From: Melitaea cinxia
Taxonomy: Eukaryota > Arthropoda > Insecta > Lepidoptera > Nymphalidae
Reading direction: 5' to 3'
Length of the DNA stretch: 64,000 bases
NCBI RefSeq assembly: GCF_905220565.1
Contig: NC_059406.1
Coordinates: forward strand, 15,634,001-15,698,000
A program made the translations under genes and the position numbers. The notes beneath the pieces are model-generated. The model made no database searches. It had not been told where the DNA came from and was given only the letters and a program-made list of their open reading frames with translations. Numbering within the stretch: the stretch's first letter is position 1; each line of letters begins with the position of its first letter. Positions 12,901-24,900 of the stretch are shown one piece after another.

Positions 12901-15900
12901 TGGCAAATTCAAGCAATCCATTCCTACAAATTCTATTGACATTAATGGCCTTAACAGTTACTTTACTAACTCATGTACTATCGATAGTACCACTAAATCT
13001 AATACTATTACCAAACTTTCAGCCTTACGTACTCCTTTTGTGTTTTCATCTTTTAACTTTAGTCAATTATCTGAGTGTGGTGTTAAAGAGCATGTACTTG
13101 CTGTCAGCTCCAATGCTGTGGGCTGTGACTCCATTAGCCGAAAAATGATCCTTCCTATCATTGACTATATCGTTCCTGCCTTAACTCATATCTTCAACTA
13201 TTCCTTCGCGTCTAATACTTTTCCCTCCTGTTGGAAAAACGCCCATATTATTCCTTTACCTATGAAATCCAATCCATCTGACTTCTCCGATTTCCGCCCA
13301 ATATCTATCCTACCTTTCTTGTCCAAGGTTCTAGAGCGTCTTGTTCACCAACAGTTAACATCATTTCTTTCCTTAAACAATCTTCTAAATCCATTTCAAT
13401 CCGGGTTTCGGAGGGGTCATAGCACGGTAACAGCACTTGTCAAAATCTCTGACGACATCAGACACGCAATGGACGATCGAAAACTTACGGTTCTGGCTTT
13501 ACTTGATTTTAGTAATGCCTTTAATACTGTGGACTTCGATATACTGTTGTCTGTGTTAGGTTCCTTTAACATATCTCCACCAGTAATTGACTGGTTTCAA
13601 AGTTACTTGTATGGGCGTCGGCAGCGTTTGCAAGTTCATGATACTTTCTCTGACTGGGCTAACGTATTTGCTGGCGTACCGCAAGGTGGCGTGTTGTCTC
13701 CTCTTCTTTTTTCTTTATTTATAAATTCAGTAACTACCAACTTATCTTCTCTCTATCACCTGTATGCAGACGATCTTCAAATATACACTCACTCTAAGCT
13801 GGCTGATCTACCCACGAGTATCCAGCAACTAAATAATGACTTGGACCTTATTTTTATATGGAGTAACGCGTACGGGTTAAAAGTTAATCCTGCTAAGTCT
13901 CAAGTGATTATCGTGGGTAGTCCAAAACTAGTCAGTAGCATTGATTGGTTACTTTTACCTCCTGTACTCTTCAACAAAGTTGTTTTGAACGTCAGTGATA
14001 AAGTGAAAAATCTAGGAATAACTTTCGATCGTCATCTCTCTTGGTCACCTCAATTAACTGAGCTAAGCCGGAAATTGTTTGCAGCCGTCGGTTCACTCCG
14101 TCGACTCCAGTACTTTCTTCCCTTGCCTACCAAAATTGCGCTGGCACAATCACTACTTTTACCAATCCTTGACTATGCAGATACGTGTTTTCTGGATCTT
14201 AAAGAGGAGCAACTAAATAAGCTTGAGCGCCTTCAAAATCTCTGTATAAGGTTCATATTTGGTCTTCGCAAATATGACCACGTCTCCGATTTTCGCAGTA
14301 AACTCAAGTGGCTCCCAATTCGCCTTCGCAGGAATACCCATGTACTTACTCTACTCTACTGTGTTCTTTTTAATCCTAATGCCCCTCATTACCTTAAAGA
14401 ACGGTTTACGTTTCTTTGCGATTCCCATGAGCGGTCCCTTAGATCTGAATCCAATTTGCTTCTGAAAATTCCTCCCCATTCTACCTCCTTCTACTCCAAT
14501 TCATTTACTGTTAATGCTGCCCGTCTGTGGAACTCTCTTCCGCTCTCAATAAAACAAGCTCCAACACAAGCTTGCTTCAAGCAACGCCTTAAAAAGCATT
14601 ATATGTCGCTCATTAAGTCATAACTGTCGCGATTTGTAGTTTACTTTAAGTGTACATATATATATATATTTATATGTGTGTGTGTATATATGTATATATT
14701 TTTATATGTGTATGTATGTATGTGTGTATGTATGTCTATGTGCGTGTATATGTATTTTATATAGTATACACTAAAATATTTACTTATTATGTATGTTTTT
14801 TTTTTTTTTTCTTTAATAATTATGTAAGTATCATATCGTAGTTTTTATCTATTTATTATTGATTTTTCCTCCTTAATTTGTGCACACTTCTAACCGCTGC
14901 TACTGTATCGTGTCCAGTTCCCAAAGGTTATCTGGAAGAAATCGCTATTTAGCGATAAGATCGCCTTTGTACATCTTGTATTGTATCTTTCTTTATATGT
15001 GTCTGTATTTTGGTGTACATTAAGAATAAATAAATAAATAAATAAATAAATATAGATTAAAAAATAAAACTAATTTAAAACTAGACAGATAAATAAGTAA
15101 TAGAATAAAATAAATAATAATTAATAAAATTTTATGTTGTCAAAAATTACTTATGTCATATCCTTTTACCCGCCAGCAATAAGAAAATAATTATTAAATA
15201 GAATATAAAAAAATTATTGCTATTTTACACACATATATGTCGGATGTCTGTTATTCCAAAACAGTAAACAACATTGAAAACTACAAAAAAAAGTAAAGCA
15301 TAAAGTTAAGAATCTTAAAAAAAAAAAAAAAAAACAAAATGAAAAAAAAAATGCTAAAAACATGTTAATAATTACATAAACAAACGTAAATAGACAATTA
15401 ATGAACTTTAATTTATGGAAATGACCAAAGTACCTATGTATGGAAGAGACTTAACATAGACATCCGACGACGACACAACATAACATGACATAAAAGAGGG
15501 TACACACAAAAAAAAAACATAGAGTAATAAAAATTGTTGTATAAAGAGGGTAATTTAAGTTTCCGATCACAATTATCAAAACAAACAGTATCATCTACTT
15601 TTTAAAAACCCTCTTCGTGCGTGGTTTTATTACCCTGTCCGTAGACTTCGATTCAGTAGCTTTAGCTGGTGTCGGAGACTTAATATCTAACGCTGATTTC
15701 GGAATGTCGTTAAGATCCGACAAGCATTCAGCTTTATACCGCATATTATAGAGCAACGTGGTGGATTAAGCTCTGATCCTTCTCCTATGTGGGGCAAAAA
15801 GCCTATACAGTGAGACATTACAGCAGTGGGATATTACAGGCTGAAGCATAGTATAAAATTTACAGTTTAAATAAAATAATAAAGTATGAAGACAAATGCA

Positions 15901-18900
15901 ACCGCTCTCTTATACAAACATCTGCGGTCGCAAATTCTGATCAGGATGGATATTTATTTTGTATTTGTACTAATATTTGTTTACCGTCTGGATATCTTTC
16001 TTTCGTAGGTTTCTTCACCGTGTATCCGAGAGCATGTAAAGCTATCGGTCTCGAATGTTATCATAAACACAAATCAATCTTTATTCATGATATGGACTAT
16101 ACCTTTTTGTATTTTATTGTATAAAAAAATATACATAAAAATTACTTGTATAGTCTATGACTCTATGGCAAAGTTTTGAACTTATTTAAAAAGATATCTC
16201 TTCCAGTGAAGCAATAGTCATGAGAGAGCGTTGTATATCGGGTTAGACAGTACAAGAAATAGCAAAATAAAAAATAGATATGTTAAAATTATTATAAATA
16301 CATATGGACCGGTAAAAATTATTTCTTATTGTAATTTTACGGCTATCAGATAATCGAGAAACATGCTTATGTTTTATGAGAATCATACAAAAAATTATCA
16401 GTATCATATCATCCAAATAGCGCTAAGAAGGACTTTATCAAGTTATGTAATACTAAAATCAGCTGATGTTAGTTTAAAAATTATTTATTTATAACAATAT
16501 TTTGTATGATTGTGTAGATTTTCTAGACATTGACAGGAGTCAATAGAATAGAAATTCTTACACAATTACACAAAATATTGTTATTAGCACTAAAAACTGT
16601 ATTGTATTTGTATGTAACAGTAAAAAAAAATTACCTCGTAACTGTAATTGAAGTATTGTTTTTGTTTTCTTTACAAAATAAACGAAATAAAAAATTAGTT
16701 ACATAATTCATCTATACATATAATAAGATGTCAGAAAAGTCAAAACTGTACATTGAATATTTTTTTTTAAAGAATACTTGGGGTGTGATCTACAATCGAT
16801 ACCGAAGCCAAAAATATAGTTTTTAGAATTTTTGCCTGTTTGTCTGTATGTATGTCTGGGATAAACTCAAAAAGTACCGCATGGAATTACTTCAAATTTC
16901 CCACGATTATTATTAAGAAGTCGGGTCAACATATAGGCTACATATTATCACGCTATCACCTACGGGGAACGAGCAGTAAACCTTTATTTCTTCAACGCAT
17001 TTTGTAACGTGTAATCTAACGACGCATATTTGAATGTTGTTGTTATGTTAATAACCATGCTATAAGCTAGCTTCACACTATAAATGAAGACATTCTGTAG
17101 TATATTTAGTGTCAGCATTGCACCCGTCCGAAGCTGGGGCGGGTCGCTAGTTACAATATACACGCTACGGAAAAAGACATCCTCGAGCATAGTCTCAAGA
17201 TGGCGATTCATAATAGAGACACCGCCGTCGTTGAGAGTTTTCTCGAGATGTCAAAATAAAATTCGAATAGGTTACTTTGCTTGGGAAGAGTAAGTTGGTG
17301 GTAATATAGACAATATTTAAAAAAAAAAAATAATTTTTTTTAAGAAAACTAAGATTAAGCTAGATATAAGTATAGTATTATAAGGAAATAATAACAATAC
17401 AAAAAAAAAATTGTACCATTATATTAGATTAAGAACTGGTCGGTGGACTCACGTCTCTTTTGGAGACATTAAAAAAAATAGTCTAACTTGAACAGCGATG
17501 TTGCTGAGTAACGCCTACCTTGAAATAGAAAAAAATAAAAATAAAAATTGCATGTTTTTAGAATAAAAAAGGACATGGGTTCATAAGCCCGTGGATGTAT
17601 ATCACTTGTAAAAAAAAATAAGTTACAATATACAAAATTACTTAAAAAACAGTAATTGTTTATTTAACATATTCGCTTAGAATAATATATAATTATTAAC
17701 TACACTTAACAGTATTCATACTTCAAAGAGTATACACTGTGTAAAGTGTTCTTTACAAAGTCTGTAAAATTAACTTGCTAAAAAGTATAAAACCTACAAG
17801 CATCACAGGATTTATGCGTCGCATTTTCCACAAAGCAATTTTTGTTCAAAAAGTTATCCAAATTTCGAACAAAAAACGTTAAATTTCAGCATCAAGACCC
17901 TATACGACAACGTGGACGTAGTCACGATCCGAGAGAACACAGAGGGAGAATACTCGGGTATCGAACACGAGATAGTAGATGGAGTGGTCCAGTCCATCAA
18001 ACTAATTACCGAGGAGGCCAGCAAGCGAGTGGCCGAGTTCGCCTTCCAGTTCGCAAGGGATAACAAGAGGAAGAAGGTCACCGCTGTACACAAGGCCAAC
18101 ATCATGTGAGCTAAAAATAGATTAGTTATAATTTTAATTCTGTATTAGGTTAGATTGGAGGGTAGATCGAAAATAAATGTTCCATCAAATTTTAACTATT
18201 TTGGAAAAAATAAATAACGAAAATTATTTCTGTACTTGTTAGATGAGAACACAGAGTAGTAGAAAAGTTTTTCAAAACAAAAAAAAATATTAAACATCCA
18301 ACCTATAATTCCGGTAGGGAGCGGCTACCGTAGCCTATGGACGTGGTCAACACCAGGAGCAATGCAACACCATTGCCAGTGGCGTAGCGAGGGGAGGCAA
18401 GTGGGGCATTATGCCCCATGCGCTCCTCAAAAAGAGGCGCCAAATAGTCCGCAAAACAAAAAAATGCTGGACATATTATATTGTTTTCGAATGGGGGGGG
18501 GGGGGCGCTAAAACAGTAGTATAATTATTCAATTTTCATTGACTTGCCTAATAAAATCATTCAAATTTTGCACTGAAGTGGTAACATTAAATAATCGGTA
18601 AACGATTATTTGTTTAAAAATAAAACGGAACTAACTTCCTTTCATTCTTAATAGATATCTCCTATATATATATATATATATATCTTTTTTTTTATTATAA
18701 TCTTCCACTTTGAAACTTAGTTTCATTTACGAAAGAAAATCTTGGTGATGACAACGTGCCACAAAAAGGCTCAATAAACTAGCATCTTTTGGCTTCATAT
18801 ATTGTCAGTAGAACTATTAGAACTTTTGACACAAGTAATTAAAATGTATGGTCATACTGAATTATGTGGGAAGGTGGTAACACGAGCAACGGCCTCGAGT

Positions 18901-21900
18901 CTTAGATACAGCTGATTATGTGTCTTCATTGCCATTAATAGAAGATATCAAGTAACCTTCTTGTAATAGAAATACCGTGGCGTTTCAAATTCAAAATTTT
19001 GTCTATCACAGGCAAACTCATATAATGATCGCAACATCGTGATCCGTATTTTCAGACAGACAGAAGGTTGCAGGGTGTTTTTTGTTTTTTTTTTTGCGAG
19101 ATATCTCATTACAGTCCCCATCCCTCCCTCCCGTCGTGATTTTTTTCCCCGAACATCGCCCCTCCCCCTTTCGAGCCTCAAGTGATTAATGATCGACCCC
19201 TGACATGTAACACGTAACATGCACATGTGCAGGCGCATGTCGGACGGGCTGTTCCTGCGTTGTTGCCGCGACCTGGCCACGCAGTACCCGGACGTCAAGT
19301 TCGAGGAGCGCTACCTCGACACCGTGTGCCTCAACATGGTCCAGGACCCCTCCAAGTTCGACGTGCTGGTGAGTGTGTGGCTGTGTGTTTGTGTGTGTTT
19401 GTATGCAAGCGTGTGAATTTTTTTTATTTTTTTTAAATATATCCATATACAACAAGTTGGCAAGTAAGCGTATGGTTCACCTATGATGGATGATAAGCGA
19501 TTACTGAAGCTTATAGACGCTTGTAAGCGTGTTGCTGACCCTACCCCCATCCCCCAGTCACCTTACTCACCAACAGGAACGGAACACCCCTTGAAAGCAG
19601 TATAATTTAGCTGTGATCTTCTTTAAGGTCGAGGTACTTACTTTCCCAGTCGGGCAGCTCTAGATTTTGAGCAGGAAATTTCCAACTGTGTCCTACCTCA
19701 GTTATCGATAATAGAATTTACTGTGTGTAATAATATTGAACATTTTGTATATTTCCAGGTGATGCCCAACTTGTACGGCGACATCATGTCGGACATGTGC
19801 TCCGGTCTGGTCGGAGGCCTGGGACTCACGCCCTCCGGAAACATTGGCAAGAATGGCGCGCTCTTTGAATCTGTGAGTAGCGTACATACAGCATACACCG
19901 TGTTTATAAACACATGACAATTATTACAATTATACACGGGTCGATTTTAAGGCTGTTTACTACAGAATCCAGACAAACTTAATAATCCCCTGACATTTCA
20001 GTGGGATTGAGTTCAAAGAAAGAGAAAGAGATAGGCTTTTAAAAGTAGTTTTGTAAAAAAGATTAAAAAACTGAAAAAATTCAGACGACTTACGAATTTT
20101 AGTTAAATTAAAGTTTGTATTATCAACTATTAGTCTACTTATCAATCATACATTTTAAGTAAAAACAAAAAAAATCCAGCTTAAACCAGATTTTTCCTTC
20201 ATAAAATTAAGAAACTAAATCACCTTCCCACGTAGTTGAAGTTAACATTGCACTCAACTTTATTATTTACACGTTTATTTACTAACATTCAGCGACATAT
20301 TGAAATATGAAATAAAAAACGAGTGTGCTTTAGACAATGCGACTGAAGTAAAACTTCTGCACAATAGGCCTGCACTGTGTCTTTGATATACGAAACGTAA
20401 CTGGTTATGAGGAAAGAGAGAAAGAAAATGTGTGCTCGCACCTCTCTTTTGCTCCTTTCGCCTCGCCGGTCACACTTTTCGCAACGCTCTCGTGACCAGC
20501 TTACTCCCCAAGTCAAGCGTGCGTAAAGAGGTTTTACTTCAAAACATAATATTTTTGGATTTCTCCTCGAAATAAAAAAAAAATAGAAAAATATAGGTTC
20601 ACAATTCGAGTGTATTTACTTGTAAATCTATGTTACCACAGAAATTTTTACTGGGTACACCGATTTTGATGATTCTTTTTTTATCGAAAGCTGGTGCTTG
20701 TCATGTGGCCCTAATAAAGTTTGATCGACATTTGACGAGCACTTTTTGAGTTATCCCTAATAATGGGTTAAAATTTAATTTACTATTTTTTCGATTTACC
20801 AACACAGTATTACTTGGCGATGTCAATTAAAGTCGTTTGTTTTTCATTTTCAAAAACAATTACTACAATTTAAATGAGATCTGACGAGTGCTTTTCGAAT
20901 TATATCTAATAACGCATATTTACTTGACTATTTTTTCGTCTACCTACGTAGTATTACTTGTCAATTTAATGGAAGTCGGTTTTTTTTATCGTTTGCGTAC
21001 AAACACAATCATCAACAATGTACAAGTTGCATATAATAGTGAGATAGTAAGCAGTGAAAATATATTAAATGTAAGTCTTATTACATTAAATTTTTGTACT
21101 AACCAGTGTGAGTGCGGTTGAACATCACTAAAACTGTGTTTTGCATGGATCAGTCCATCGTGTATTGTCCATTTGACGTTATTAATAATTATACAATTAT
21201 TATTTAACTATTAATAATAATAAATTGAAATAAAATATTGTTTCGTAAGGCGGATTTCGGTTTGGAAGTATTTGAAGTGTCCAATTAAAATATATCAATT
21301 ATTAAGACTTAAATGTCTTACATTTGTTTTTTTTTTTTAATCAATCGTGTTTAATTCCTGTGACACTAGTCTTGTCCGGTTACATAACTCTCTGAACTTT
21401 GAATGGTTGGAAACTGTGTACCCGTGACGAAGGCTCTAGCAAATGTTAGGAACTCAGAATTAAAACCAGAAAATTTTAAAAAATTATTTTATTTATTTTT
21501 ATTTTGAATAGAAATTATCTCGAAATATGTCTTTTTAATTAAAAATTAAACCATGGAGTAGTTTCATAAAGAATAATGCTGCATTCAATACGAGTACTAC
21601 TACTGCATACAAAACTCAGATAATAATAAAAATTAAATTATATAAAAAAGGTCCATATGTCTATATACAACAACTATGTGTATAATTATGGCAGTTTCTA
21701 TATCAGTATATTTAAACAAATTATTTCTTTTTATGATGCTAAATTTAACCTTAGTTATAGTAAAAGAAAATAGGTACACATATTATATAATATTATACGT
21801 AAAATAAATATTATATTATTAAAAAGACAAAAGTATATTCGGTGACCGTTTCTTAATATTTTGTGTGTGCTATATACATCTGTCTACCTCTACCACTATA

Positions 21901-24900
21901 TATTGTGATTCTTTATTTTAACAAGACTATCCCACTAACTAGCACTTATCTATATGTATCATTACTTGTATGTAGTCTGACACATGAAAGTAAAATTTAT
22001 AGTGATGTAATTTTTTTTAATAAGGGGCCAACCATAAATTACGACACACCTTAAATGGGTCCATGAAGTGTGACATTGTGTGACAAGAGGTGGGGAGGAG
22101 TCCAAAGTTTTATGACATCACATTTTAAAATATCTAATTGTTAATATTTAAGTAATTTAATTTTTCATACCTATGCTGAAAAATTATGATTTTATTGAAA
22201 AATAATGTAAAATTAAATAAAAATAACTGGTGTTTAAATCTAATAAATAATAGTTTATAGATGTAAATTTGTAAAATATGGACGTAATTGTGGATGACCC
22301 CTAAAGCAACTTTTAAATTTAAGGTGAAATAAGCATTGACTATTCGATAATGCATCCTTTAAAGTTTAATATATTATCAAAGACAAATTATTTGTATTTT
22401 GGAATGTGATATTTTTATGTCTAAAATTAAGATAACTGAACCAGATAGTGCTTTCATTTAAGACTGATATATAGACAAATTATATAGTTGAATTTAAAAT
22501 TAATTTGTGCAAATAAAATTAGCAATATTATTTTTCAAGTATCAAACTGAGTTAGTATCGACTACAATATCTATTTCGGAAATGTCATATCAAGTTTTAG
22601 AATTACCCTCATTTTTCGATTTTTATTTTCACGTGTCAGACGAACCTATACTACTCACAATTGTTCTCTTAAGACACAATGCCTCATTTACTAACTCTTA
22701 TCATTGGTGATGCTAAAGGTACACGGAACGGCACCAGCCATCGCTGGCCAAGACAAGGCCAACCCAACAGCGTTGCTACTTTCTGCCGTTATGATGTTAA
22801 GATACATGAAGCTTGCAGAACTAGCTAACCGCATTGAAGGAGCCTGCTTCCAGGTCTTGAAGGAAGGGCAGGTTCTCACCGAAGATCTAGGAGGTTCTAG
22901 TACTTGTACACAGTACACTGATGAAATTATCAGCAAGTTGCAGTAAATTTTACTACTGTGAGTGTATAAGGGCGTGTATCACTGCTTGTGGATAAAGTTT
23001 ATCCAGCACATAAGTTACGAATAGTCGTACAACAGGAGATAGAATAAGCCATCAGCGCCTGTTTCTCCTCAACAAACTACAACTCTTATATTCACAATTG
23101 TGAATAGAAATTTCACATACATAAATTGGAATTCAATGATAAAAAGGAATAATATAACAAAAACTTTTATCTGTCGGATACAGCTATCCTTCAAATAGCG
23201 TTATCCACAACCAGTGAACCAGGCCCTAAAAATAAAAATAAATATTCGAACCCATAAAGATCCACAGGTGTTGGAACAATTGTTTAATTAATTATGTCCC
23301 ATTGAATTGAGATTTGTGGTGGAATGTTTTTTGTAGAAATGGTATGTAAGTAGGATTTTAATTGTTTTGTAAGCCATATTTATTTTATTTTTACAAAAGA
23401 TAGGCTTCAATATACTTGTGAATATTAAACACGATAGTTTAAATGGAGGTGCGCTTTTAGGAAATGTTCAATCTAAAGGTTGCCCATGTTTATAAGTGTC
23501 TGAATACGTAATTAAAACTGTAATAAAAATGAATAATCTTTGTAAGCAAAACAGTATTAAAAGAAAAGCCCTGATATACATATAATATGTATTTCTAGAG
23601 ACACATAGACACACTTATGTACTAGAAATCTATAAAAAATTACCAGAAAATAATTGTTTTCAAAATTTTACTTCAAGTTTTAAACATTTAATAAAAAGAT
23701 GTAATACATAGTATAATAAGACGAAGTTAACTTGTAACTGTTATGTTATTTTTCTACCCATTGTTAAATATCATGACAATTAGTAGAGTCTAAATTTGTA
23801 CTTACGATTCAGCCTGTAACATCCCGCTGCTGGGCCACAGATTATGAATTATAATGTTGAATTAAATATAGTCACCACTATGAATTTAAAAATTTAATAT
23901 TTTTCAAGTTACCATCACTTTAATTGTAATGCAATCATAAGGAATAGAAATTATTTCTGTCAAATTATTTTTATCCAGTATTATTTTGGAATTTATATGA
24001 AAAAAAAAAACGAATATGCTTTAGACCACACGACTGAAGTAAAACTTGCGAAATGTAACTCTCTCTTTCTATCTTCACTAACTTATTATCTCCCTCTCAA
24101 CTTCCGTTTGCATCGCCCGATCACAGTTTTCGTAACGCTCTCGTCACGCATTCACCAGCTTACTGAAATATACTCAACTTTTAGAAAACTTCAAGAATCA
24201 AGTGACTATTTTACTATCAGCTTAGTGATACTAAGATAAAATTAGTTCAATTTAGTGTTAGGAGTCAATTATGAAATATATTCACTGAACACTGGATTTA
24301 GAAAACGATTCAATCAACTCTCAAAGCAGACTTTTGAAATTTTACGGTTGATAAGAAAAACAAATTGTTTTTTGAGTGTAAGAACTTTCCCCACCCTTTC
24401 TACCTACCTTAAGAAAATGCAGATTTTTGTTACATATAATGTAATAAAAGTGCCATGATGCTAATTGGATGATTTTCTACTAATGTGAGATATACGAAAA
24501 AAAATATTTAAAATTTTCTTTAACCATAAATTTTCGTAAAAAATACGATAATACTGTTCTTAATATAATAGATATTAAGGGCTAGTTTCGCTGGTTGTGG
24601 ATTATGTTTATCATGCAAATAAGTTACCAATAAACATTAACAGCAGAAGGTAGAATAGGTAATTAGGTCTTGTTTCTCCTCAACTACAATGTTTGCGAAA
24701 AGCAATATTTCAAAAATACAGTGCAATTCGATGGTAAAAATGAATAATATGTAAGAAAATTTTATGTCTTAGATACCGTTATCCGTTACATAGTGTTCCA
24801 CAACCAGGGAAACAGGCTCTTAATGGAATAGTGATTGTGATTGAAATCCTAAGTTGGTTTGGAGAATTTGTTTTTGAGACAATTTTGTCAAAAACAGGAG

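Larger units (their letters stand above)
10095..15055 (+). mobile_element. inner LINE (CR1-group-like), apparently full length with both ORFs open
   Basis: A short 5' UTR, ORF1 (10273-11022), a ~650-bp spacer, ORF2 (11672-14623), a 3' UTR with a TA-rich microsatellite, a conserved 3' hairpin region near 14934-14975 and (AAAT)n at 15030-15052. It lies in the spacer of the outer LINE in opposite orientation. The 5' boundary is approximate; no clean target duplication could be read because both flanks are AT-rich. Confidence 0.8.
6565..15748 (-). mobile_element. outer LINE (CR1-group-like), 5'-truncated, split by an inner LINE
   Basis: A minus-strand LINE bounded by the 9-bp duplication TAGAGCAAC (6556-6564 and 15749-15757). 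Its ORF1 tail is at 15595-15748. Its spacer is cut by a second LINE (about 10095-15055). Its ORF2 follows at 10032-7095, and its 3' UTR ends in TATTG repeats at 6565. The frame is broken near 8160. The assignment rests on an APE endonuclease, an RT with YADD, and a 3' end of short tandem repeats rather than poly(A). Confidence 0.85.

Noticed and set aside
18370..18515. hAT-like terminal sequence (CAGTGGCGTAGC)
   Set aside because: Only one end is suggestive and no flanking duplication or second end could be defined.
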